NCBI GenBank assembly: GCA_020543525.1
Contig: JAHYIO010000001.1
Location: forward strand, 3,348,001-3,412,000
DNA length: 64,000 nucleotides
Source: Coriolopsis trogii
Taxonomy: Eukaryota > Basidiomycota > Agaricomycetes > Polyporales > Polyporaceae
Reading direction: 5' to 3'
The position numbers were made by a program, and so were the translations under genes. The notes below the pieces were generated by a model. The model worked only from the letters and a program-made list of their open reading frames with translations. It had not been told where the DNA came from and did no database searches. Shown piece after piece: positions 48,824 through 62,900 of the stretch (position 1 is its first letter; each line of letters begins with the position of its first letter).

Positions 48824-49682
48824 ATGCCTAGGTAGTGTTACCCATCGTGGGCGTATGCATTGTCGTGGTGCTGATTGTTGTTTATTAGGGCCCCGCGGAA
48901 CCACAGCAAGACGTGAGCATTCCTTACTCTTCAAGATCCACTTAGTGGAGGGTAGCACCGTGCTGATCATAGCCGTGCCCCATTATCGCTTGTCGATAAC
49001 TTTGCAGTTACAAGGTCCCCCGTCGTCCCTTCGAGTCAGCTCGTCTCGATGCCGAGCTGAAGGTACGTCTTCATCATTATCTGCACGACTCTTCGAGCGG
49101 TATACAAACCAGCTCTTTGGCATGCCATAGCTCGCGGGCGAGTACGGTCTCCGCAACAAGCGTGAGATCTGGCGCATTGGTCTCATTCTGTCCAAGATCC
49201 GTCGTGCAGCCCGTGAATTGCTCAAGCTCGATGACAAGGACCCCAAGCGTCTCTTCGAGGGTAACGCCCTTATCCGTCGTCTCGTTCGCATCGGTGTGCT
49301 CGACGAGTCGCGTATGCGTCTCGATTACGTGTTGTCCTTGAAGATTGAGGACTTCTTGGAGCGCCGTCTCCAGACCCAGGTCTTCAAGACCGGTTTGGCT
49401 AAGTCCATCCACCACGCTCGTGTTCTGATCAGGCAGAGGCACATTCGGTACGTGGCACGTTTGTGGTGTGATCTACCAATATTGAACCGTTTTGTCTTCA
49501 TTAGCGTTGGCAAGCAGATCGTCAACGTTCCTTCCTTTGTCGTCCGTCTCGACTCCCAAAAGCACATCGACTTCGCACTTACATCGCCATACGGTGGTGG
49601 TCGCCCTGGTCGCGTCAAGCGCAAGCGGATGGCCGCTGCTGCTAAGAAGGAGGAGGGTGGTGATGAGGATGACGAGGAGTAA
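48824..49682 (+). CDS. RPS9: 40S ribosomal protein uS4 (RPS9)
   Basis: Exon 1 is only eight nucleotides (ATGCCTAG, 48824-48831). Later exons give [26 protein letters not shown] and [20 protein letters not shown], then [20 protein letters not shown], the S4 RNA-binding domain ([20 protein letters not shown]), an intron after [26 protein letters not shown], and the end [19 protein letters not shown]. All introns are GT/AG and in phase. uS4 binds 18S rRNA early in small-subunit assembly and secures decoding fidelity. Start and length fit the family. Confidence 0.95.
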
Positions 49683-50528
49683 TCGAGTGGACCCACTCTC
49701 ATCTCTCGGCATATGTAATATTTTCATGTGGGTCTACCATTGTATGGCTATACTATGCGACATGTATGCCTTTCGCAGACTCCTACAAGTGGTCGCTTGC
49801 GTGATGACTCTTCCTTGCAGGTGGTGCTCTTCGAAGCTTAGCGGCGAACCCAAACGGGCGCTCGTCGACGAGGTAACTCGCTTCGAGTTTGAGATTACTT
49901 GCCAGAACCGTGATATTTGTCTGGCAACATCCCGACCCTGATGCGAGATCTTTCCCTGAACCTTCTACACTCCCACTTTGATCACTCTCTGAAGGTCTCG
50001 ACACTTCGCCCTCAAATCTCCGACGTTTGCGTAGGTAGCATTCCTCGTGGTGAGCATGTACGCCAGATAGCCACAAGGGACGGGTTCGAACTGAGGCAAT
50101 ACGGTTAGGACATTGTTCGCAACTATCCATGCCGAGTTCCGCATATTGACTTCGATTCGTAAAATATAGCGCTAGGAGAATGTGGTACCGAATACTGAAT
50201 ACTGATCATGGATGTCGGGTGGACATCTCTTCAGGCGTCATCCACACTACCTGATGCTTCCACGGGCCGCATTGACTTGACATATACACAGAGACGCGCA
50301 TCCAAGTCCGTCTATATCTGGATAGCTGGACATATCGAATGCGGCGGCCGAGAACCATACTGGATATCCAAAGCTTCAAGCGCCGTATGCCTTCGTCTAC
50401 CTACTTAAAGTCTCTGTTGATTCTCCTCCATTGACCAAGCAGCGATCTAGTTCGTCTTCAGGCTCATGTGAGTGTCATGCATCGCACGCATGCGCAGCCT
50501 TTAACGAATTGTGGTTCCCTAGAGCAAC
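49683..50528. other. Gap between uS4 and the solitary array paralogue
   Basis: No gene recognised. At about 50045-50105 a tRNA-like string with GGGTTCGAACT occurs, but its arms do not pair and it was rejected. Confidence 0.5.
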
Positions 50529-51898
50529 ATGGGCCATTCCATATGTCGAATCCTCGTTCTTCTGGCCACTGTGCGGGTTGCCTACCCCTTATTGGTCAAC
50601 CATACTATCGACGACCAGGGGGGCGATAGTGTCACCGGTGTCAAGCCCGTCTACTACCCTCCGAAAGCCTGGCAACAGGGGTCCACGTGCAAAGACTGTC
50701 CTCCGCGAGGAGGAAGCGCTATGACCCTGGCCCTGAACAGTACTTGGCACGACGCGACCTATATCGCTGGAGATGGGGAGCCGAGCAGCGTGTCAGCGAC
50801 GTTCAACGGGAGCGCTGTGTATGTCTACAACATCGTCGTGAACAACTTGACGGCCAGCACCATCACGGTGACGGACGTCTTGTTCTTCATCGACGGGGAC
50901 TTTGTGGGGCGATTCTCCAATGTCGCTCTGCCAGCCAGTGCCGCTTTGGTGCAGTATGACGTGCTCGTTTACAAGAACGAGTCTCTGGAAGCCAAGGAGC
51001 ACACGGTCACCATGCAGGCGAATGGCCAAACAGATTCCGTCATCCTCTTCGACTACATCGTCTATACCAGAGACGATGGCTCGGATGCATTCGCAGATGA
51101 CATTGCTTCAAACAACAAGCAGGTGGGCGAAGATCATCGATGAATCTATGCACTCGGCGACGCTCATACACCAGATTTATGCCTCAGCCCTCGCCACATG
51201 CATCGTCAACCCCTGTACAGCCATCCATTACAGCACCACCAGACTCATCGTCGCGGCTCGAGGGCAAGACAGTATCGCCGTCCTACAAAGTCTGGCTCAT
51301 CGCAGTATGCGCAGGCCTAGGATGCGTCATTGTTGCCTTTGGCGTCGTCTTCGGTGTCATATATGGTCGAGAAAGGCGACGAGACACTCGATCCAAGCAT
51401 CTCTCCCAACACGATGGACCCGACGACTTCTACGACGGCAATTTTGACGACCCTGTCAAGATTTGGAGCTCCAAAGATCCCGCCCTGCACCTGGAGGATG
51501 CAGAGCCAGCATTCCCGGTTCATCCTCCCCCAGTCCCGAGAAAGCGCCCCGTTCTAGAGACCCCTCCGAAATCTCGTCCGACATCCATGTCTACACCAAC
51601 TCTCGAACTCGAAACAGATCCGGTCGTCGAATCGTCTCCGAATAGATGTGAAAATTACATCCCACTCAGGCTGGGTCTCTCGCCTGATATCAAGTCGGAC
51701 GGGACATGGACATCCGCTTCCGAGTTCCAGGACGCGACTCGCACCGTCGACGGCGGATTCGCAGGAGATGCAGACGAGGTTCGCACTCGGCTCCAGACAT
51801 TGGAGGAGGCCATGGTGGCAGTACAAGAACAGCAACGTCAGGACTATAGCCCGCCGTCGTACAGCGACGTCGGGGAACCGCAGCTGGGAGGCGCATGA
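50529..51898 (+). CDS. Solitary member I of the type I membrane-protein family, PPSY tail
   Basis: MGHSICRILVLLATVRVAYP is the signal peptide. Ectodomain marks are NHTIDDQGGDSVTG, CKDC (instead of CxGC), STWHDATYIAGD, FNGSAVYVYNIVVNN, DVLFFIDGDFVG and SVILFDYIVYT. A 65-bp intron (51124-51188, GTGGGC...CCTCAG) follows the ectodomain, as in member G. The stalk is short, and the helix (VWLIAVCAGLGCVIVAFGVV) ends at RERRRDTR. The tail has a coiled coil (RTRLQTLEEAMVAVQEQQ) and PPSYSDVGEPQLGGA. It sits about 20 kb from the array, on the opposite strand, between housekeeping genes, and so is an older dispersed copy or a founder. Confidence 0.82.
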
Positions 51899-52180
51899 TA
51901 GACTGCAGGTATGTGTATACTTCTGTACGGATGTCTCGCTGTTTTAAGAACCCGAATATATAAGAGGTAGCTCTGGGAGATATTACGGTACCAGGAGATA
52001 TCAGCTTAAACTAGTCTGTACACACATATATATGCGCGCCCATCCAACGTCCCAACGTTTTGCAATTTAACATAGAGGGATCGTCCAGAGTACAAATCGA
52101 GCATGGAAGGAGAATAAGATTAATCGTGAGGCGAGTCACTTCCCTAGGGTATTCCTGTAGTCTGTGCGATCATCAAAGAA

Positions 52181-54138
52181 TTACTCGGCCTTTCTCCGCC
52201 TCCTGGGCGGTGACCGTACGCCTTTGGGTGACTTGCCACTCGAGGGCGGCTGCGGAGTGGACGCTTTCTCGTTCGGGTGCGTCTCCTTGGTATTAGCGGC
52301 CGCTCTCATTGCGCCAAAGCTCGGTCCTTGCGGAACGTAAGGCACCTTGGGGCGTGGCGGCAGGCCATGCACCCCAGTAGGCGGCTGCTGTTGCGCAGGG
52401 GGAGGTTTTGGCGGGAGGTTACTTCGTGTTCTTTCGCCTGCGTTGTTGTAAGGTCGTGAATTATAGCGCTGGTGCTGTTGTGACTGCGGCGGCCGTCGAG
52501 GGCCGTCGTAGCTGCTGCCTGACGACTGTACTGCCCGGAGGGCCTGGGTGAGGCGGCCGGAAGTGACAACTTCCTTCAGGAGAGCACGGTGTGCAAGAGT
52601 CTTATAAGATAAAATGTGTGAGTACCGGCGAGGGCGGCGCAACTGAGGCGACATACGAATTCGGATACTCCAAGGATGGTGCCGAGGACGTTATGTGTGA
52701 CTGGGTCCTGCGAGAATGCGTACTCCTTCAACGCCGTGTGGGCTTGCTGGAAGACGCCTCGAATCTTCCCTATCTTGCTCGTCGGTCTGCCGACGTCGTT
52801 CTCTGCATACGGTCGCATGCATCAGAACATACCATAGAGACACCAAATCCTGAGCACCTGTGTTCAAAACGCGGACGACTCACCAGGGTTGAGCAAGCAT
52901 TCGATGCACATGCTCCCTTCCAGGCTCGAGTTCTCCCACCCCTTCTCCTTCTTCGTCAGCAGCCTCCCCTCCTTGACCGACACAACCGAGCGCGCATAAT
53001 CGAAGTGGTTCCCATAGTACTTCAGGAAGTCCATGAGGAGCGTCCCGAGGCTCTCGCTCTCCATCGGCTGCTCGATGCACTCCGCCGGACGGTTCATCGG
53101 GTTTAGCTGCAAGAAGCTGATAACGAGCAGGATGACCCCGTACGAGCTAAGCCCGCTGCTCGAGGCCGTGTTCAGACCGTGTCGTGAAAGAAGGCTCTTG
53201 ATGCAGATGACGAGGTACCGCAGCGCGGGCATCTTGTCGAAATAGTCGCGGAGGATCGGTACGGCCCTCACGCCGTCTGTGGCATTCAAGCTGATGTCAA
53301 CCTTGAGCGAACCTGCGTCACGAATACGGGGTGAGATTGAGCGCATACAGGCAGTGACGAGTGAGATACCGGACGCACCTAGCTCTGGCCGGGTCGTGAA
53401 CGAGATTACAGGCACGCGAGCTCGATGGATGACCTGCACATGGGGCGTGATCCCCGTCTGGCGCATCAGCGCTGCAAGCTGGAAGAGAGCCCGCTTCTTC
53501 GTCTCGTCGTCGTACGGGTTATTTGTATTGACGACCAAGTCTGTGTCGCTACATATACATACCCAGGTTGAGCCCAAGCCGTGCGTTGTTGCAAATGACA
53601 AGAGAGACGAGCAAGAAACACGCACCCGTCAGGCAAGTACAAGTTCTGCGCAACGCTCCCAAACGTATCCACAGAGCCCTTCGCAAACCTCCGTTTCGCA
53701 ACGTCCCCGATCTGCGCAATCACCATCGCCCTCGCATGGCTCTCGTCCGGCGTCGGCGAAATATACTGGAAGAACGCGACGATCTCGTCGTGCAGCCTAT
53801 CGAGTCCAGCCAGCTCCACTCAGTCTCGTCGTCGACACCTAAGAAGCACATAACACGCACCGCTGTTCCTTGCTCTCATAGCTTGTCACCCCCAGCTTCT
53901 CCAACCAAGGGGCGGTCCACACCTCCGTGCGCTCGACTTCACCGCTCGCCCCGTCCCCTGGACCGTCTCCCGCCTCGCTCGCAATACGCTTTCGTTTCGG
54001 AGCGCGCTTCCTCGCCCCATCGCCCTTCCTCTGGGATGTGCTGCCCACGATGACCGGCGGGGGAATGTTGCTTGGACCGGCCGCGATCAGAGTGCTGTGA
54101 TCCCTGTTTGACTTGCTGTTGGTAGAGATTTCAATCGC
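52181..54138 (-). CDS. TRF4: Non-canonical poly(A) polymerase, TRF4/Cid14 type (first exon unresolved)
   Basis: Trf4 proteins tail RNAs for the nuclear exosome as part of TRAMP. The visible N-terminal part starts after a TTTCAG acceptor (AIEISTNSKSNRD) with a KRAPKRKR nuclear signal. The core then runs EVWTAPWLEKLGVTSYE, LHDEIVAFFQYISPT and the catalytic FGSVAQNLYLPDGDTDLVV. Next is SLKVDISLNATDGV, then the PAP-associated domain (LSSYGVILLVISFLQLNP; NHFDYARSVVSVKEG). The C-terminus is Gln/Pro/Arg-rich, ending SPPRRRRKAE. Introns between these blocks join in phase. No ATG opens the first visible exon, so a short 5' coding exon lies upstream (perhaps near 54270) and was not found with confidence. 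Confidence 0.85.
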
Positions 54139-54557
54139 CTGAAAGCTGGCACTCACATTGTACTGGGATCAAATCAAGCAGGTATGCCAGCAGAACGGGT
54201 TTGAAGGTGGATGAAGACGTAAGTTCAGGTGCAATGGATGTTGGCGGACAGCCAACGGTTAATGGCATGATGCTGAGTCCGGATGAGGAAGCCGCACATT
54301 GGGCGCTTCAGTCGGATCATTAACACGGTCACGGGACCAACGCGTCGCGTGCTTTAACAACGCGGCTCGTGACGCAGAGGCAAGCGCTAGCACGGACAAC
54401 TCGAGACGTTCGGGCGGTGCGCAAGGCCGTAGCAAGCAGCTCATTCTGGTCATTTTCCACGGGAATGCCTATTGCACAACATTGCGATACCAACAAGAAA
54501 TTGTTACAATCTAGCACTGTCGACTTCTACCTACGTATGATGCACATACACGTCATT

Positions 54558-56456
<1,899 letters not shown>

Positions 56457-57656
56457 TCGATGGTACGAAGGAGAGAGATGATTGCCTCGAGTCGCGACTC
56501 GCGCATTCTTCTATTGCGGCACTTTCCCACGGTACCCCAAGCCGAGTCAGGGCGCTTATCTAACCGTACTACCAGTCAATTTCTGCATCGCATTGCAAGC
56601 ATCTCGGACGACAATATCCGTGCTCTCACTGTGGTTCTCATCTGTCCTGGACTTGGTCGTATGAGGCGTTCCTTCCAATCGGACTGGCTCGAGGTTCGCC
56701 CAGTCGCATACAGACAGGCCTGGTCCGACGACTGATCTTCTCTTGAATTCAAACACAAGTTCGCGTTGGTCCGCGAATGGATGTTCTCGACTAGCCTCTC
56801 CTCTCCTCCTTGATACGGAGAGATCCATGTAGGTGCTTAAAATGCCAGGAAATAGTGTGAACCTCTCAAAAAGACTGTTTCGGGTACGGATTGCATCTTC
56901 CCCAAACGCTGCGTCGCAGGCACAACAATATAGACAACTTGCCGGGGAGATTCGTAATGTTCAGCTCTCGCGCTCACGAATCTGGAAAGCATAGAATGCG
57001 GCACGTTCGCTGACTATCCAAAGGTGGACGATTGGTCAACCGAGTCATGCGCTTTGGGCATGCGGGCTGTACATGTGCGGAGGAGGGTGCGAGTCGAGCA
57101 AGCATGATGCTTGGTGAGTGCAGACGAATACCATGTCTTCCAGGGCTATGTGCGCGTGCTGGCAAGAGCCAATGGGATGGGACATGTTCTGCTCAGCTGG
57201 GGCGCGATAACGCACATGGCCATAAATGGATAGCGACGGGTATGACGCCATGCAACCCCGCGTCTGCAACGGACTCAGCCATCGCGGACTGGGTGAGACA
57301 ACACAGTCCATTGTCGCCATTCCGCACAGACCAGCCATGTCAGGATCCGGTCTGACTTCGGCCAGTCTCTCCAGGCACTTCCTCCGAGTACTTGCCCGGC
57401 CAGCGCTCCACCATTACACAGGCGGTGATCCCGATGGCTTGTAACAGTACTCTCTCCGCTTCCCTGCTCTCTCCGGTCACGCCCTTATCTCCTCCCCCAG
57501 CCGCCACCGCGGCTTGCTTTCGTACCACCACCATCCTCGCCAGCACACGTACCTCTCAGCATCGTCGTCCCGTCCCATTCTGCATTCATCTCTCAACTTA
57601 TATCATTGTAAACATACCCCATCTCAATCCCTATCTATCTACTATATTCACCCATA
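56457..57656. other. Gap upstream of enolase
   Basis: About 1.2 kb with the enolase promoter on its left side. The right part (57440-57656) is C/T-rich plus-strand sequence typical of a fungal 5' leader before the ATG at 57657. No other feature was recognised. Confidence 0.5.
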
Positions 57657-58433
57657 ATGCCCGTGTTCACGTCCACCCCCACCTCTTTCCGCCTTCGTCG
57701 CGGCCCACGCTCACCCAGCGCCAGTGTCCACCCCGCCACTCTCGTTGCACCTGACACCACCCCAGACGCGGTCGCCACCGCAGCAGCCCCAGGCGTCTCT
57801 CCCGAGAGCGAGAGCATCGTTCTCAAAGCCAGGCGCGCATACGATCGCGACCGCCAACGCGTCAAGAAGCGCAAGGAGCGGGCCGAGCGGGAGCGGGAGC
57901 GCAACGCATCCACCGCGAGCACGACAACAACAGGAACCGCAGACACTGACCCCAGGCACGTTCGCGACACCTCCGGGCGACGCGCGGGCGGGGCCAGGGG
58001 AGGCACCGTCAAGCCCAGACTGGAGCTTGGAGGGCACAGGGAGGAGATGATCCAGCCGGACGCGTATCCCAAGAGCCCCCAGCTCGAGGTGCAGGAAATC
58101 ATTGCGGACGTCGTGGAGCGCGCAGCACACGCGCGCGGGGAGCCGCTTGAGGTGCGCCTCGACCAGCTCGTCAAGCCCGGTAAGGCGCGTAAGACCAAGG
58201 GTGAGTGTCCTCGTATTTCCCATCTCAGCTGCCTCTCGATCTGAAGCGCACGTTTTGATCCAGCGGGCGAGTTTGAGCTTGTCCCCACCATGCCGGTCGT
58301 CATCGCACTTGACGACCATATGCCTGAGGACGTCGAGTTCGACGAACCTTGGGAACACATATCCGCCGACGAGCTCGACGAGAAGCGCGTTCAGCCTCCC
58401 TCTTACGCCACCATTGTAGCGAACGCGTTGTGA
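57657..58433 (+). CDS. Basic disordered protein with C-terminal PPSY motif, function unknown
   Basis: MPVFTSTPTSFRLRRGPRSP begins a protein of about 237 residues. An Ala/Thr/Pro-rich part leads to a very basic helix (RRAYDRDRQRVKKRKERAER), then EVQEIIADVVERAAHARGEP. A 63-bp intron (58201-58263, GTGAGT...GATCCAG) joins to AGEFELVPTMPVVIALDDHM, PEDVEFDEPWEHI and the end QPPSYATIVANAL. There is no signal peptide or membrane helix. I do not recognise the family. The PPxY near the end is shared in style with the membrane proteins of this window, but nothing else is. Confidence 0.65.
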
Positions 58434-59140
58434 CATTCCCGGTCACTGCGGACCAAGATACCCCACAGCGCCCATGCCTTTACTTATCCGGACACTTCAG
58501 AGGAAGTGAAGATGCCTCCAAGTATCGATCTGTCCATTACGGTTACCTACCAGGTGGTCGCGGAGGACTCATTTCAGAGCATAGACGATAAGCAGAAACG
58601 GACAGATTACTACTAATGTGTACTACAGATAACTCACAGTAACGACTCATGACCCCACCTCACTCCATACGTTCGCTTTGCGCGTTCGCGTGTCCAAGTA
58701 CCTGCCTACTCGAGTATGTCGGTCTATGTAACTCTATGCATCCGTATGCCGCAGTATGCGAGTAGAATAACATATCACTGTGTAATAGGTAGTAGTGCGG
58801 ATGCAACGAAATATATACAATCCTTATGATGCGATGTCTGCGACGCTAACTCCAGGACGGCAGAGGAGTCACCCCGTCTTGAACTCGGAGTACTCATAAC
58901 TTAAGCTTCACGGCAGCCTGAGGGATTCCCGCTCTTCTGGCAGGCGATTAGATTTGGACGAAAGGTGAAGACTCGTGGTTGGCCCATTGGACGCCACTCA
59001 CACGACTTTTCGCCTGGCCACAAACCTCCCTTGGTACCCACATTTCTCCGACTATAGGACAGATGGGGAAGAATGGGAAGGCGATTTCTCCCAAATCCGA
59101 CCCAGAAGCTATTACCTATCCGCACCGGGGGCATGGACCC
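58434..59140. other. Gap before the repeat flank
   Basis: 3' flank of the 57.7 kb gene. Base composition turns AT-richer toward 59 kb. No gene recognised. Confidence 0.5.
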
Positions 59141-59221
59141 ATGTAACGCGATGTCACATTTTGATCACATCTTAGTAATTGGCCGAATGAGGCCAGCATG
59201 TCCCATTGCGTTACATGCTGG
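59141..59221. repeat. Nested inverted repeats
   Basis: ATGTAACGCGATG at 59141-59153 and CATTGCGTTACAT at 59204-59216 are inverted with one mismatch. Overlapping them, CCAGCATGT (59193-59201) and ACATGCTGG (59213-59221) form a perfect 9-bp hairpin. This may be the end of a small non-autonomous transposon or a structured relic. No target-site duplication was established. Confidence 0.45.
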
Positions 59222-59960
59222 TCATATTTCAAATGTAATCCCTCTATAATCAATATGTAACAATCCAAGAAACTCACCTATGTAGCTCATTGTTACATTT
59301 GTTATGGGTTTTCTATAGGTCTGTGCACCACATGCCGGAGATATTTGAGATGTGATTACTATGTGCTTCCAATATGAGATAGAGTCTCATAGTGAACAAA
59401 TTCAGGTAAAACAAGTAATATGTTTAGAAAATATGTAGAAATGGGAGTTTATGCCACACAGTAGTCTCATCTGTGTCACAGGGTGGTAATATTAAGTATA
59501 TAAACCCCATATGTTACAAATGGGGGCAAATGTTATATATGGGTCAAAATTACAATACATTTGAAATGCATTCTACAGAATGGTAATAAGAGATATTTTG
59601 GTAATATGTAAAACATATTGTGTTCACATTCAGAATATAAATAGTGTATGATCAAAATGAAGTTCACAATAATTGCTACTAGTTCTACTACTAAACCGCT
59701 ACCACTACTACTACTGCTACTACTATGGCTACCACTAGATACTTCTACTATATAAGTGACAATAACTAGAGCCTACTTATGTCTACCTGCAACTACTTAT
59801 TGCACCTTACAGATACTCAATACCAAAACTAAGCAACTTACTGAGAGCAAACAAACTTAACTATGGACAGCCAAATGTGAAGTGTATTAATATTGTGAAG
59901 AACATGGGGCAATAATTGAGCAAGACTGGGAGAAATATCATACTCAGATAGAACTATAAA
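59222..59960. other. AT-rich flank of the satellite with CTA/CTG-type triplet run
   Basis: The sequence is clearly AT-richer than the gene block. TGTAACAAT and ATTGTTACA near 59258 and 59300 form another 9-bp inverted pair. A degenerate ACTACT-type triplet repeat lies at about 59680-59755. No coding frame was recognised. Confidence 0.55.
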
Positions 59961-62900
59961 GAATATTAACTCTGTGCAGTGACCAGGCTAGGGTGGCAAG
60001 AACATTGTGCGTAGGCAGAACATGCAAGAATATCAACACTATGCAGGGACCAAGCAAGGGTGGCAAGAATATCAACACTGTGCGGTAAGCAGGCGAGGGT
60101 GGCGAGAATATTGTGCTTAGGCGGAATATGCAAGAATATCAACTCTGTGCGGTGACCAAGCAAGGGTGGCGAGAACATTGTGCTTAGGCGGAATATGCAA
60201 GAATATCAACTCTGTGTGGTCAGCAGGCGAGGGTGGCGAGAATATTGTGCTTAGGCGGAATATGCAAGAATATCCACTCTGTGCGGTGACCAAGCAAGGG
60301 TGGCGAGAACATTGTGCTTAGGCGGAATATGCAAGAATATCCACTCTGTGCGGTGAGCAGGCGAGAGTGGCGAGAATATTGTGCTTAGGCGGAATATGCA
60401 AGAATATCAACTCTGTGTGGTCAGCAGGCGAGGGTGGCGAGAATATTGTGCTTAGGCAGAACATGTAAGAATGTCGACACTGTGCGGTGAGCAGGCGAGG
60501 GTGGTGAGAACACTGTGCTTAGGCAGAATATGCAACAATGTCGACACTGTGCGGTGAGCAGGCGACGGTGGTGAGAACACTGTGCTTAGGCAGAATATGC
60601 AAGAATGTCGACACTGTGCGGTGAGCAGGCGACGGTGGTGAGAACACTGTGCTTAGGCAGAATATGCAAGAATGTCGACACTGTGCGGTGAGCAGGCGAG
60701 GGTGGTGAGAACACTGTGCTTAGGCAGAATATGCAAGAATATCAACTCTGTGCAGTGACCAAGCAAGGGTGGCAAGAATATCAACACTGTGCGGTAAGCA
60801 GGCGAGGGTGGTGAGAACACTGTGCTTAGGCGGAATATGCAAGAATATCCACTCTGTGCGGTGACCAAGCAAGGGTGGCGAGAACATTGTGCTTAGGCGG
60901 AATATGCAAGAATATCCACTCTGTGCGGTGACCAAGCAAGGGTGGCGAGAACATTGTGCTTAGGCGGAATATGCAAGAATATCCACTCTGTGCGGTGAGC
61001 AGGCGAGGGTGGCGAGAATATTGTGCTTAGGCGGAATATGCAAGAATATCCACTCTGTGCGGTGACCAAGCAAGGGTGGCGAGAACATTGTGCTTAGGCG
61101 GAATATGCAAGAATATCAACTCTGTGTGGTCAGCAGGCGAGGGTGGCGAGAATATTGTGCTTAGGCGGAATATGCAAGAATATCAACTCTGTGGGGTGAC
61201 CAAGCAAGGGTGGCAAGAATATTGTGCTTAGGCGGAATATCAACTCTGTGGGGTGACCAAGCAAGGGTGGCAAGAATATTGTGCTTAGGCGGAATATGCA
61301 AGAATATCAACTCTGTGGGGTGACCAAGCAAGGGTGGCAAGAATATCAACACTGTGCGGTAAGCAGGCGAGGGTGGTGAGAACACTGTGCTTAGGCGGAA
61401 TATGCAAGAATATCCACTCTGTGCGGTGACCAAGCAAGGGTGGCGAGAACATTGTGCTTAGGCGGAATATGCAAGAATATCCACTCTGTGCGGTGAGCAG
61501 GCGAGGGTGGCGAGAATATTGTGCTTAGGCGGAATATGCAAGAATATCCACTCTGTGCGGTGACCAAGCAAGGGTGGCGAGAACATTGTGCTTAGGCGGA
61601 ATATGCAAGAATATCAACTCTGTGTGGTCAGCAGGCAAGGGTGGCAAGAATATTGTGCTTAGGCAGAATATGCAAGAATATCCACTCTGTGCGGTGAGCA
61701 GGCGACGGTGGTGAGAACACTGTGCTTAGGCAGAATATGCAAGAATGTCGACACTGTGCGGTGAGCAGGCGAGGGTGGTGAGAACACTGTGCTTAGGCAG
61801 AATATGCAAGAATATCAACTCTGTGCAGTGACCAAGCAAGGGTGGCAAGAATATCAACACTGTGCGGTAAGCAGGCGAGGGTGGTGAGAACACTGTGCTT
61901 AGGCGGAATATGCAAGAATATCCACTCTGTGCGGTGAGCAGGCGAGAGTGGCGAGAATATTGTGCTTAGGCGGAATATGCAAGAATATCAACTCTGTGTG
62001 GTCAGCAGGCGAGGGTGGCGAGAATATTGTGCTTAGGCAGAACATGTAAGAATGTCGACACTGTGCGGTGAGCAGGCGAGGGTGGTGAGAACACTGTGCT
62101 TAGGCAGAATATGCAACAATGTCGACACTGTGCGGTGAGCAGGCGACGGTGGTGAGAACACTGTGCTTAGGCAGAATATGCAAGAATGTCGACACTGTGC
62201 GGTGAGCAGGCGACGGTGGTGAGAACACTGTGCTTAGGCAGAATATGCAAGAATGTCGACACTGTGCGGTGAGCAGGCGAGGGTGGTGAGAACACTGTGC
62301 TTAGGCAGAATATGCAAGAATATCAACTCTGTGCAGTGACCAAGCAAGGGTGGCAAGAATATCAACACTGTGCGGTAAGCAGGCGAGGGTGGTGAGAACA
62401 CTGTGCTTAGGCGGAATATGCAAGAATATCCACTCTGTGCGGTGACCAAGCAAGGGTGGCGAGAACATTGTGCTTAGGCGGAATATGCAAGAATATCCAC
62501 TCTGTGCGGTGACCAAGCAAGGGTGGCGAGAACATTGTGCTTAGGCGGAATATGCAAGAATATCCACTCTGTGCGGTGAGCAGGCGAGGGTGGCGAGAAT
62601 ATTGTGCTTAGGCGGAATATGCAAGAATATCCACTCTGTGCGGTGACCAAGCAAGGGTGGCGAGAACATTGTGCTTAGGCGGAATATGCAAGAATATCCA
62701 CTCTGTGCGGTGAGCAGGCGACGGTGGTGAGAACACTGTGCTTAGGCAGAATATGCAAGAATATCAACTCTGTGCGGTGACCAAGCAAGGGTGGCAAGAA
62801 TATCAACACTGTGCGGTAAGCAGGCGAGGGTGGTGAGAACACTGTGCTTAGGCGGAATATGCAAGAATATCCACTCTGTGCGGTGAGCAGGCAAGAGTGG

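Noticed and set aside
50045..50105. tRNA-like string with GGGTTCGAACT
   Set aside because: The anticodon and T stems do not pair and the acceptor stem needs a bulge. At best a relic.
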